Position numbers and translations under genes: made by a program. From Pictodentalium vernedei (lineage: Eukaryota > Mollusca > Scaphopoda > Dentaliida > Dentaliidae), in the NCBI GenBank assembly GCA_031216915.1, contig CM062297.1:539298971-539362970 (forward strand): a DNA stretch of 64,000 bases. Reading direction: 5' to 3'. Shown here piece after piece: positions 45,540 to 53,926 of the stretch (positions within the stretch are counted from its first letter, which is position 1; every line of letters starts with the position of its first letter). The notes beneath the pieces were generated by a model, which saw nothing but the letters and a program-made list of their open reading frames with translations, did not search any database and was not told the origin of the DNA.

Positions 45540-46424
45540 CTGTTTGGCCCTTCATCAGTCAACATCTCACTGATCTTTGTGCTTGTAAATCTCAGTTTAA
45601 AGGATGCCAGACACGTAATTTTTGGAGAAAATGTGATTCTAAGGAGGATAGAAGGAGGAGAGGAAAAAGAAGTGACAAAAAATAATCAGGGCTGTACTTA
45701 AAATTTTTTGATGAAATTATGTTAAGTTGCCTATTTTCGAGGCATGGGCCTCTTGTTGTCATTCTTGCTAATTGTTGCACTGCTTATTCAGTGTTTCCTC
45801 TCCCCTAGCCTTCTAAAGTCCCCCCTTGCAATTCTCCCATGCTTTTGGCATATTTTTGAGAAATTTCATTTCTAAAATTTCCTGGGAGAGTTGCTTGGTT
45901 ACAGAATGTTTTCTGTTATTTTCCCCATAGTTACGTTTTCACTCATGGGTGTATAACGTTTGTGTTCTGCATCTTTCATCTGATGTTCTACAGATTCTCC
46001 CCTGGGAGTCTCTGTTTTGCATCAGATAGAGTGTAATTGATGACTGATTCCGGGCCAGTTTTTTCAGTGCCTGGAGTCATGTTTTCTGGTGTTTTTACAC
46101 TGTTTGTTTTCATTGGCAACAGCCTTTTTTGAGGGGGGCTGTTTGCCTTTGCTGTAGTTTATCTCACTATAAGATACATTTATATTATCCGAAAGTGTCT
46201 CATTAATTATTTAATATAAATTTAAAATTTTTTACCACACTTTGCCATCGGATCCATCAGGGCTCAACGTTACTTTTCAGCAACTTGGGCTTGGCTGAAA
46301 AAATATTTTTTCAAAATTATTTTGTTTTGCAATTGTTTTTTCATTTATTAATGGATCATGTTTTTATGTATCTTTGTGTCAGGGGTTTTTGCGAGTAACT
46401 AGGACTTATTGTTGTTCTTTCACA

Positions 46425-48527
46425 ATGAAGGGACGTTGTTCAAATTGTAATAGGAAGAAATCTTCCTCTGACTTTCATGATCATTGTATTAATTGTAGTC
46501 AGTGTTCTCGCATTAATCCCTGTCCTATATGTGAACATTGGGATGAGAAACATTGGAAACGTGTGTCACGATATGTTGTTTCTAGAGAAAGAGCGATGGC
46601 GGCTCTTTCTCCGCAAGGTCACTCTACTCTCTCAGTTTCTATTTCAGAGGAACCAGAACAGGGTGATGTTTCCATGTTATCTTCTTCAAGTGTGCGTCTG
46701 TCGTCACAAATGAATTCAGAGCTAGCGGCAAAAGTGCTCATGGAGATTAGACAAATGTCGTCCGCTAGCTCGCCCGGTGTAGCGTCCATTCACCGAATGG
46801 TTCGGCAGCCGGGTTCGTCTGATGCGGTCCAAGAGGAAATTTTGGGTGATGCAAGCACTATAAACATAATAGATGCACACCCAGTGACGGCGGATAGTAA
46901 GCGAGAACGGAGGAAGCCTTTGAGTCCGGTTCCTAGCTCGTCCAGGTCCAGCCGGGCCGCGAGCGAGAGAGGCCCCTCTCTCGTACAACAACATCTGGGA
47001 CCAGATGTTGTGGTACAAAATGTGTCTTTAGCGGAGCATACGTCCGTCGCTCGGGACGCTCCGTTGTATAAGCAGTCCGCAGAGACTGTTAAGGCTTCCT
47101 CTTCTCGTCAGCGCACACGACCGCACCTTGGTTGCGTGACCGCCGATATATTACCAGCTTCGCCGATCAAGGATTCTTCGGCGACCAGGTCACACCATCC
47201 GGCAGCCAGGGATTCGAGACCGATGGACTCCGGACGTTCGCATAGGAAAAGTATGCGGGAGCCATCTGATGCGGAGCTGCCCTCGGCGAAGCAGCGAAAG
47301 ACTGCGCCTCCGCAGGTCTCGACGCCGGACATTCTTTTGCAGATAGCACAGCTTATCGCAGCATCCCAGCAGCCGACAGAAATGGTGTCGGATCGAGAAT
47401 TATCCGACGGCGCTGGGTCGGTACGCTCCGCCGAAGCATCGGAGGCGGACGACCGGGAACATCATGAGGTCCGACCGGATGGTGAAAGGGATACGGATGA
47501 CTTGGAGCTATCCCTTTCGGAACAACATAAAGCTGCCGTGGACTTCATCCGGCACTTTCTCCCTCAAGTTGTTCCGTCGGGCCAGACTGCTGCGCTTCCG
47601 GACAAGAGAATTATAGCGTCATTGGACTCTGAATTTTTTGAGCGGTTCAGGGACATCGCTCCCGAGTTTCCGTCGCAGTCCAATAATGTTGCAAGAACAT
47701 TTGAATTATTGAACGACGCTATATTTAAACTTGCTTCCAGGACGGGGAAAGCAGGTTTCTTGTCCGCTAATACTCTCAACCTGCCTTTCATTAATGCAAG
47801 GAATAAATTCGATACGGCAGGACAGGGTATACCGAGAGTTCCTCTGCGTATGGACGACGAGGCGGAAGACTTAGAGCTATCATTACCGTCGTCAGCTTCT
47901 ATTCCAACCGCGGTGTTGGAAACAGCTATTGCGTCTAACAGAGCCAATTTAGATGCCTTATCTTACGCAGATCACCTTACTAAGGCGTTATCACTGCGCC
48001 TTCAGGGGAAAGAGTTTCAGGATATACAATCCTCTTTAAGACTTCTTTCAAGGGCAGTAGCTTATTCCACGTGTAACTCCGCCCTTTCAGTGGCAAATCT
48101 GGAGTTGGTTAGACGTGACGCAGCCCTAGCTACATCCACACTAGTGGATTCTAAGGTGAAGAACTCTCTTAGAGTCGCTTCGGTCTCAGGAGAACTTCTC
48201 TTTGACGGCAAGCTTTCCGCTATTTATGATAAAATTACAAAGAAAGCTAAGGATTCTCTGTTGTTCAAATCTGCTCCTAAGAAGTCGGATACAGCAGACA
48301 CGAATAAGACAGGCACTTCTGGGTCTAATGCGCCCAAGAGAGGTTCCTATAGAGGTTCCGGTGCGTCCTCTTGGTCTTATTCGAGAGACCGTCAGGATAG
48401 CGACTCTCGTTCGGGACGTCCTTCAGGCCGGGACAATCGGTCGGACGCCCCGAGGTCGACGGGGCGAGGTGCGGGTCGTGGAAGACGTGGTTTCTCCTAC
48501 CGCAGGCCTCGCAGGTCCAGGAGGTGA
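46425..48527 (+). CDS. DIRS Gag-like protein
   Basis: The frame is open from 46374. The Met at 46425 (MKGRCSNCNRKK) is preferred because the Cys-rich module starts there; that gives 700 residues. Residues ~5-40 hold paired Cys motifs (CSNC, CINCSQC, CPIC), probably zinc-binding. The middle is Ser-rich and acidic. A predicted helical domain lies around residues 380-600 (KAAVDFIRHFLPQ, KVKNSLRVASVSGEL). The C-terminus is Arg/Gly/Ser-rich (SYRGSGASS, RGAGRGRRGFSYRR), as in RNA-binding Gag tails. Gag is expected to package the element's RNA. The RT frame overlaps its last 326 nt in another phase. Confidence 0.87.
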   Translation: MKGRCSNCNRKKSSSDFHDHCINCSQCSRINPCPICEHWDEKHWKRVSRYVVSRERAMAALSPQGHSTLSVSISEEPEQGDVSMLSSSSVRLSSQMNSELAAKVLMEIRQMSSASSPGVASIHRMVRQPGSSDAVQEEILGDASTINIIDAHPVTADSKRERRKPLSPVPSSSRSSRAASERGPSLVQQHLGPDVVVQNVSLAEHTSVARDAPLYKQSAETVKASSSRQRTRPHLGCVTADILPASPIKDSSATRSHHPAARDSRPMDSGRSHRKSMREPSDAELPSAKQRKTAPPQVSTPDILLQIAQLIAASQQPTEMVSDRELSDGAGSVRSAEASEADDREHHEVRPDGERDTDDLELSLSEQHKAAVDFIRHFLPQVVPSGQTAALPDKRIIASLDSEFFERFRDIAPEFPSQSNNVARTFELLNDAIFKLASRTGKAGFLSANTLNLPFINARNKFDTAGQGIPRVPLRMDDEAEDLELSLPSSASIPTAVLETAIASNRANLDALSYADHLTKALSLRLQGKEFQDIQSSLRLLSRAVAYSTCNSALSVANLELVRRDAALATSTLVDSKVKNSLRVASVSGELLFDGKLSAIYDKITKKAKDSLLFKSAPKKSDTADTNKTGTSGSNAPKRGSYRGSGASSWSYSRDRQDSDSRSGRPSGRDNRSDAPRSTGRGAGRGRRGFSYRRPRRSRR

Positions 48528-50517
48528 TGGCTTAAACCTCTATCGCGTTCCGGTTGGCGGAAGGTTGTCGAGCTTTTCACAAGAATGGGCGTCGATTACG
48601 GACGACCCTTGGATGAGAGGAGTGACTTCGGAAGGTCTAAAGATATCCTTCAAACGAAAGCCTCCATTAACTCGAAGTCCAAAGTGGACTCATCTTCCGT
48701 CAAATCCGCAGAAAAGAGACTCTCTGTTATCAGAGGTGCAGTCTCTTTTAATGAAGAACGCGGTAGAGGTCGTAGAAAACCAGGAATCTCCGGGATTCTA
48801 CAGCCATCTGTTTCTGGTTCCGAAACCAGATGGCTCGTTCCGTCCAGTCATAGATTTGAGCTGGATAAACAAGCTGATCGTCGCTCCGAAGTTTTATATG
48901 GAGACGATTCGATCGGTCAGAGCGAGTATTCGGGTGAACGATTATGCAACGAGCATAGATCTCAAAGATGCGTACTATCACGTCATGGTACATCCGACAT
49001 TCCGAAAGTATCTACGCTTCGCAGTCCTAGGAGTGGTGTATCAATTCCGGGCGATGTGCTTCGGATTGAATCTAGCACCCTGGGCTTTCACTCGGGTAAT
49101 GAACTCGGTAATGATCTACTTCCGAGCTCATTCGTCTGCGGTAACGTCGGCCTACCTGGATGACATTCTTCAGAGGTACGGCAACGAGTTAACGCTTCAG
49201 AACGATGTTCAGAATCTTCTTCTATTGCTCCGACGTCTCGGTTTTATAGTAAACGAGGAGAAGTCGGAGCTGGTGCCGTCCAAGTCATTCACTCATCTGG
49301 GAATGAGCTTCGAGACGCACAACAATCTCGTTCGTCTGCCGTTAACCAGAGCGAAATTAGTCAGTTGTTACGCTCGCTATTGTCTGCACGCAGACAAAGT
49401 CACGGCGAGAGAATTTATGAGACTGATAGGTCTGTGCGGAGCCGCCGCGGATCTCATTCCGATGGGGCGGTTACGCACACGTCCTCTTCAAATTTTCCTG
49501 ACTCAGAATTGGAGTGTGAAAATTCATTCGCTCGATGTAGACGTTCTCTTGTCAGATCAAGTGAAACAAGAGATTCAGACTTGGGCAAACATTCAGTGGT
49601 TAACTCAAGGAGTTCCGCTGCAGTTGCCGGATCCGAGTTTTACCGTTATGACGGATGCCAGTCAAACAGGTTGGGGTGCATCATTAATCCCAACGGATTC
49701 GAGATGCCAGGGTCTTTGGGATCCGCAATTCCTGTGCAAGCACATAAACATCAAGGAAATGATGTCAATTTGGCTTGCGTTACGTCACTGGATGGACATT
49801 ATTCACGATGCTCATGTCCAAATCCTATCCGACAATACGACAGTAGTGGCGTATATACGGAATCAGGGAGGCACTCATTCAGTTCCGTTGTTCAATCTAA
49901 CGGAAAGAATCCTTCTGTTTGCGTTAGAACATCACGTTCTTCTTTCGGTCCGTCACATACCGGGTCGTCTGAATGTGCTAGCAGACTCCCTTTCACGAAA
50001 GGGTCGCTTGTTGCCGTTGGAGTGGACTCTCAACAAACAAGTATTCAATCAGATTTGCTACCAATGGGAACGGCCAATGACAGACTTATTTGCGACACAT
50101 CTCAACAATCAGTTGCAGACGTATGTGTCTCCGTGTCCGGATCCAAGAGCATTTGCAGTAGACGCTCTGTCGATCCTTTGGGACGGAATGATAGGATATG
50201 CGTATCCTCCAGCGCCGTTAATTCAACAAGTATTTCTAAAGATAAAACAATCTCAGTGCAAGATTCTGTTGGTAGCATCTCTGTCGCCACAGAGACCGTG
50301 GATAAATCTACTCAGGTGTCTGTTGTGGGACCTACCGCGGAAGCTTCCTCCACGGGAGGATCTTCTTTCGCAGGGGAAATCGCGCCAACTCCATCACAAC
50401 CCGCAAGGTCTCAACCTTCACGTTTTTCCGTTGTGCGGTCCTTCTTGCATGGCAAGCACTTTACAGGACAAGCAGTGGACGCGATTTCTAACTGTAGGAG
50501 GACCTCCTCTTCGCTAA
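48202..50517 (+). CDS. DIRS reverse transcriptase / RNase H / Dam-like methyltransferase
   Basis: The 771-codon frame is in a different phase from gag. The first ~110 codons overlap gag and may not be translated; clear similarity starts at GGRLSSFSQEWASITDDPW. RT motifs are VIDLSWINK, SIDLKDAYYHV, FGLNLAPWAF and YLDD (Asp320/Asp321). RNase H residues are Asp485 (TDASQTGWG), Glu519 (IKEMMS), Asp544 (LSDNTT) and Asp595 (ADSLSR). Codons ~628-690 (DLFATH, VDALSI.WDG, YAYPP at 668) resemble the phage Dam methyltransferase domain of DIRS elements, with the usual NPPY replaced. It makes cDNA from the element RNA. How it is initiated (frameshift, reinitiation or splicing) is not visible. Confidence 0.92.
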   Translation: MTASFPLFMIKLQRKLRILCCSNLLLRSRIQQTRIRQALLGLMRPREVPIEVPVRPLGLIRETVRIATLVRDVLQAGTIGRTPRGRRGEVRVVEDVVSPTAGLAGPGGDGLNLYRVPVGGRLSSFSQEWASITDDPWMRGVTSEGLKISFKRKPPLTRSPKWTHLPSNPQKRDSLLSEVQSLLMKNAVEVVENQESPGFYSHLFLVPKPDGSFRPVIDLSWINKLIVAPKFYMETIRSVRASIRVNDYATSIDLKDAYYHVMVHPTFRKYLRFAVLGVVYQFRAMCFGLNLAPWAFTRVMNSVMIYFRAHSSAVTSAYLDDILQRYGNELTLQNDVQNLLLLLRRLGFIVNEEKSELVPSKSFTHLGMSFETHNNLVRLPLTRAKLVSCYARYCLHADKVTAREFMRLIGLCGAAADLIPMGRLRTRPLQIFLTQNWSVKIHSLDVDVLLSDQVKQEIQTWANIQWLTQGVPLQLPDPSFTVMTDASQTGWGASLIPTDSRCQGLWDPQFLCKHINIKEMMSIWLALRHWMDIIHDAHVQILSDNTTVVAYIRNQGGTHSVPLFNLTERILLFALEHHVLLSVRHIPGRLNVLADSLSRKGRLLPLEWTLNKQVFNQICYQWERPMTDLFATHLNNQLQTYVSPCPDPRAFAVDALSILWDGMIGYAYPPAPLIQQVFLKIKQSQCKILLVASLSPQRPWINLLRCLLWDLPRKLPPREDLLSQGKSRQLHHNPQGLNLHVFPLCGPSCMASTLQDKQWTRFLTVGGPPLR

Positions 50518-51473
50518 ACTATGCGGCTAAGTGGAAGGTTTTTCGTCGTTGGTGTAGGGATCATTCTGTAGATATATTCGATCCCTCTATACCAGACATT
50601 GCAAACTTTCTAGTATACTTGTTTGACGAAATCAAACTGCAGCCTGTTACTATAAAGGGTTATAGATCTATGTTATCTGATACCTATGCACATCATGATA
50701 GTTTACAAATTGGATCTAATGTCTCTTTATCGAAGTTGGTTAGAAACTTTTCGATAAATAGACCCAGAACTCTTAGATTAATTCCTAAGTGGAATTTAGC
50801 TTGGGTTCTTCTTAAATTGAAGGAAAAGCCATTTGAACCTCTTGGGACATTAGATTTCAAATTCTTATCTTATAAGACAGCTTTTCTCTTAGCTTTCTCT
50901 TCTGCTAGAAGAGTCAGTGAGCTTCATGCACTATCGGTGGATGATTCTCATTATCGTAGTGTTGGGAACACTATCACCTTCACTACTAATGTGGGTTTTT
51001 TAGCTAAGAATCAGGCTCCTAATAAATATCCGGAACCTATTGTTATTAAGGCTCTTCCGTCTTCAGACGGGCGTAGGCCTTTACTCTGTCCTGTTAGAGC
51101 ATTACGTATCTATAAACAGAGATCTCAGTTTATCAGAAAGGGACGGAAACGTTTCTTTCTGTCTTTGATGCCTAATAGAAAGGATATTTCAGTCCATTCT
51201 ATTGCTAGATGGATTCAGTTAACTATCCGTACTGCTTATGAAGATTTATCTTCTTCTCAGCAGTCTGTGCTTAAGATTTCTGCTCATGAAGTAAGAGCTC
51301 TTTCCACTTCCTGGGCTTATGCTAATAGTGTTGCTATTACAGATTTAATGAAGGCTGCTTATTGGTCTCAGCCATCCACATTTACGAATTTTTATCTCAG
51401 AAATATTGAGTCCATTTCTGGAGACCTGCATTGTTTAGGTCCGTTATCTGTTGCTCAGAATGTCGTCCACTAA
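49365..51473 (+). CDS. DIRS tyrosine recombinase (YR)
   Basis: This is a 702-codon frame. The catalytic core occupies the last ~330 codons: Arg box at 515-516 (ARRVSELHAL), H641-x-x-R644 (SAHEVRAL) and the probable nucleophile Tyr677 (FYLRN). A SAM-like N-terminal part (NYAAKWKVFRRWC, YLFDEIKLQPVTIKGY) starts near codon 390. Codons 1-384 overlap the RT frame in another phase and are Ser/Arg-rich; whether they are translated is unknown. The enzyme is expected to insert the circular cDNA without target duplication, which fits the lack of a duplication at 45338/52358. The true start is uncertain. Confidence 0.9.
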   Translation: MLRSLLSARRQSHGERIYETDRSVRSRRGSHSDGAVTHTSSSNFPDSELECENSFARCRRSLVRSSETRDSDLGKHSVVNSRSSAAVAGSEFYRYDGCQSNRLGCIINPNGFEMPGSLGSAIPVQAHKHQGNDVNLACVTSLDGHYSRCSCPNPIRQYDSSGVYTESGRHSFSSVVQSNGKNPSVCVRTSRSSFGPSHTGSSECASRLPFTKGSLVAVGVDSQQTSIQSDLLPMGTANDRLICDTSQQSVADVCVSVSGSKSICSRRSVDPLGRNDRICVSSSAVNSTSISKDKTISVQDSVGSISVATETVDKSTQVSVVGPTAEASSTGGSSFAGEIAPTPSQPARSQPSRFSVVRSFLHGKHFTGQAVDAISNCRRTSSSLNYAAKWKVFRRWCRDHSVDIFDPSIPDIANFLVYLFDEIKLQPVTIKGYRSMLSDTYAHHDSLQIGSNVSLSKLVRNFSINRPRTLRLIPKWNLAWVLLKLKEKPFEPLGTLDFKFLSYKTAFLLAFSSARRVSELHALSVDDSHYRSVGNTITFTTNVGFLAKNQAPNKYPEPIVIKALPSSDGRRPLLCPVRALRIYKQRSQFIRKGRKRFFLSLMPNRKDISVHSIARWIQLTIRTAYEDLSSSQQSVLKISAHEVRALSTSWAYANSVAITDLMKAAYWSQPSTFTNFYLRNIESISGDLHCLGPLSVAQNVVH

Positions 51474-51538
51474 ACAGTTGCAACTATAGTTATGCAGGCT
51501 TTCTGTTCCGGCAGTGACTCCGTCCGGCTGCCCTCTTC

Positions 51539-51590
51539 GCTCTGGGCTATTTGACCCAGGGCAAGGGGAAGGGGGGGGGGGGGGGGGCGG
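51539..51590 (+). other. Stem-loop plus G-run after the YR stop
   Basis: GCTCTGGG (51539-51546) pairs with CCCAGGGC (51555-51562), followed by AAGGGGAA and a run of about 17 G. It lies 65 nt after the YR stop in the sense strand. It is present in all DIRS-A copies and in family C. Confidence 0.6.
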
Positions 51591-51927
51591 GTGTTCCCTT
51601 AGGTCACCTGCTTTATAGTGAAAAGCAAGGGAATGCCTCCTCCAAGTCAGTATTTCTGAGTCGCTTCCGGGATGGTTTTAAAGTGTAATATTAATGTTTA
51701 AATTCATTCATGTCTTATTTTTAAAGTGTAGCTCGGTGTGAAGCATTTGTATATGTCAAGTGTCAAACGGGCTTTAATATACAATACTCGGACACTTTTA
51801 AATGACTATAAAGAGTCTCAATTCTCTGGACTACTTTATTTATTGGCTTGCTTTAAAAATAATTAGTATAAGGGTTATACTGGATGTTAATAGAGAACAT
51901 GAATGTTATTGTGCTCAATTATTAAGG

Positions 51928-51972
51928 GTAGTGTATCTTTCTAATTTAATATTAAATAAGAAAGATACATGT
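51928..51972 (+). other. Second conserved 3' hairpin of DIRS-A
   Basis: GTATCTTTCT and AGAAAGATAC form a stem around an AT-rich loop. It is kept in copies 1 (~2838-2880) and 3 (~22526-22562). Family C has CTTTCTC and GAGAAAG at the corresponding place (~32370-32398). Confidence 0.55.
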
Positions 51973-52077
51973 AAAGCCTAATACTCCTTTTCTCCTTAAG
52001 GGGTTACCTCTTTACTATATAGTTGAGCTTATTGGATTTTCCTCTATGTCCTAGGCCCTCCAGCCTGTTTACTATTC

Positions 52078-52165
52078 AGCTAAGTCTGGGTCATTGGTAC
52101 AGTATAAAAATGTTAAAAAATTTATAGTAATTTATATATTTTTTATACTTACCAATGACCCAGAC
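52078..52165 (+). repeat. DIRS-A internal complementary region
   Basis: The left half is the exact complement of the left end (CAATGACCCAGACTTAGCTG side). The right half is the complement of the right end (to ...TTTTTTAAC). The joint lies between 52111 and 52112. Confidence 0.92.
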
Positions 52166-52241
52166 GGGGATGGCCCTCCCTGGAGTTGGGAACTCTTGCC
52201 TCCCCGCTGAGTACATAGCGCTGACCAGGCACTGCCAGTAA

Positions 52242-52358
52242 GAATGATAATTGGCGCCAATTTCGGGACGTCTGCGTCACTGCGTTAGAGTTAGCACCAG
52301 CTAAGTCTGGATCATTGGTAAGTATAAAAAATATATAAATTACTATAAATTTTTTAAC
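52242..52358 (+). repeat. DIRS-A right inverted terminal repeat, shortened
   Basis: The sequence jumps from 'gcgtcactgcg' straight to 'ttagagttagcacc', missing the 110 bp found at 3193-3302 in copy 1. The last ~65 bp to the end are intact apart from one change (gtctggAtca). Confidence 0.88.
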
Positions 52359-52374
52359 TTTCTTGTATATTTAC

Positions 52375-53039
52375 CTAAAAGTCTCATCCAGTGTCTGAAA
52401 TATGGCTGCTCCTGTTCCAGTGTTACAAATTGGCATGTCCAGAAAACGAGTCACAGATCTTCCAATGGAATCGTCGAACAATCTAACTAAAACTACAAGC
52501 TGTTTGTGTGACCCCTGGTCATTTGATTCATCAATCATGAGTGAAAATGATGTGATACGGCAGTGTTCCATTACTGGCTCTGTCAATTTTGGGGCAAGAG
52601 CTCTCTTTACGATCATAGTTGTCTTCATTCTCCCACACGAAAATTTTTTGGATATATCACTGTCCGGAAACATTGTTTTACATAACTTGGTGAAATGGTC
52701 AGCAACTGCAAATGGCAGATTGTGTTCAGCAACAAAGTTCGCAAATAATACCTCCGATTGAACCACTTGTGCCCCATTGTCTGATTTGTTGCTTGAAAAA
52801 AAACTTGTCATTTTGGTATTCGATGTTTTGGCACTCGAAAGTTGCTGGTGTTGTGTTGATTTTTCATGTCGAACTGCGTCATTCTTCCCCCCATGACTGA
52901 TCGTGAAATGGGCACTACAAAGTGTACAAAACGCACTTGTTTCTCCTCTGTCACTTTTTGTCAACCAGGACATTTCCTTCTTCCATGATTCTTTAAACTT
53001 AGAATCGTAGCGACGTTTTTTGGATGGATTTTCAGACAT
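52375..53039 (-). CDS. hAT transposase exon 1
   Basis: The start is taken at the Met of MSENPSKKRRYDSKF (53037-53039), because basic N-termini of this kind are usual in the family. The open frame extends upstream to 53156 without conserved features. The exon contains the N-terminal zinc-finger region (C-T-L-C, then H-E-K-S-T-Q-H) and the start of the catalytic core (SFSLMIDESND, whose Asp is a candidate catalytic residue). It ends ...TTTTAG before the donor GTAAATATAC. The right end of the inserted DIRS lies only 16 bp inside the intron. Confidence 0.88.
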
Positions 53040-53655
53040 TGTGAATTTGATTGCGAACGATACATACTGGTGTACATCGCCTGATATATATACACAACTA
53101 TAGTTACCTGTGATCCATTCATCATAGAATGTTTTGAAAACAAAGTTATTTTTCAATTAAAAAGCCGATCTCTGATGAGCTGAAATCAGTATGGTTTCAA
53201 ACAGTAATCAGCTGTTGTTCCTTCACACGTGTCTCTGTTTATGTTATGAAAAGTCGTTTAAGTACAAAGAAAAGAGGTTCGTGTTTTCGTTGTGAAAACA
53301 TTGCACCAAGCTAATTTGTTTGGTCTTCGATCACCATTTAATGACAGAATAATATCAAATAGCCCATTCTTGTATTAATTAATTTTAATTAAACACGATT
53401 TGGAGCAAATGGAAGAGAGAAAAAAGAGACTGAATTTGTGAAGCTTACTTAAATATCCGGGTCAGTGAGCAGATCTCACGGATTACCGTTTGCAAACGAG
53501 AAGTAAATTGTACACAATAAAAGAAATGGTTGATTTCGTTTTTTTATTTGATAACTTATGGCGATGCGGGAGATTTAAGGGTACTACCGTGAGTGCGGGA
53601 GATCATGACCCAATCCGGGAGTCTCACGGTGAATCCGTGAGACTTAACATGTCTG

Positions 53656-53663
53656 GCAGGGTG
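53656..53663 (+). repeat. hAT target-site duplication, right (GCAGGGTG)
   Basis: An exact copy of 41890-41897. The ~175-bp array unit resumes directly after it ('acagagataggagctatcga'). Confidence 0.92.
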
Positions 53664-53926
53664 ACAGAGATAGGAGCTATCGATTTTCTTTTCATTTCCA
53701 TCAAAAACTGTTGCTGTTAGCAACAATCTTTGAATTTATTGCATTTGTGCATCAACATTCTTTGACATGGCCTACAGGCGACATTTTTCAGGGGATTGTT
53801 TTTGAACTTGGTGTGCTCATTAGGCGAGAGATTTAGATAAGAGCTATTGATTAGCATTCATTTCTGTGAAAAAAAGTTGCCATTTACAATAACTTCTGGA
53901 CTAACTGCATTTGTGTTTCAGCATGC
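53664..53926. repeat. Resumed ~175-bp array
   Basis: It continues the units of 40656-41889 ('ggagctatcgattttctt', 'gacatggcctacagg') up to the DIRS-C right end at 53927. Confidence 0.7.

Larger units (their letters stand above)
45338..52358 (+). mobile_element. DIRS-type retrotransposon, family A, full length (7,021 bp)
   Basis: The left end is ATTTTTATACTG (45338) and the right end ...TTTTTTAAC (52358). The ends are fixed by the ICR at 52078-52165, which is the complement of the two ends joined. The order is left ITR, leader, gag, RT/RNase H/methyltransferase, overlapping recombinase, stem-loop with G-run, ICR, right ITR. All three main frames are open. It sits in intron 1 of the hAT gene, opposite in orientation. 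The right ITR lacks 110 bp present in copy 1, a possible defect. Confidence 0.95.
42349..53039 (-). pseudogene. hAT transposase gene, six exons, two in-frame stops
   Basis: Exons deduced from GT/AG sites and frame are 52375-53039, 44452-44682, 43852-44140, 43383-43615, 43072-43205 and 42349-42779. They sum to 1,983 nt (661 codons) and phases match at all five junctions. Exon 1 carries a zinc-finger-like Cys/His cluster (CTLC...H..ST.H). Exons 2-3 carry RNase H-fold segments of the family (SFTSDNCSVM, MGCICHLANLC, STRWLSLERC). Exon 6 carries the C-terminal dimerisation motif NSNADSERVFS. In-frame TAA codons lie at 43870-43872 (exon 3) and 43103-43105 (exon 5), so the product would be truncated. 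It could instead be a diverged domesticated-like gene, but the intact TIRs and TSD argue for a transposon. Confidence 0.88.
41898..53655 (-). mobile_element. hAT DNA transposon with a six-exon transposase gene, carrying a DIRS in intron 1
   Basis: The perfect 14-bp TIRs are CAGACATGTTAAGT (41898-41911) and ACTTAACATGTCTG (53642-53655), flanked by the 8-bp duplication GCAGGGTG. CAG...CTG ends and an 8-bp duplication are hAT hallmarks. The total is 11,758 bp; removing the DIRS (7,021 bp) leaves about 4.7 kb. The gene runs on the minus strand from 53039 to 42349. Intron sizes without the DIRS are 180-670 bp. Confidence 0.93.

Noticed and set aside
51572-51595. G-run as an assembly artefact only
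   Set aside because: Its exact length is unreliable, but a G-rich run at the same place in three family A copies and in family C argues for a real feature.
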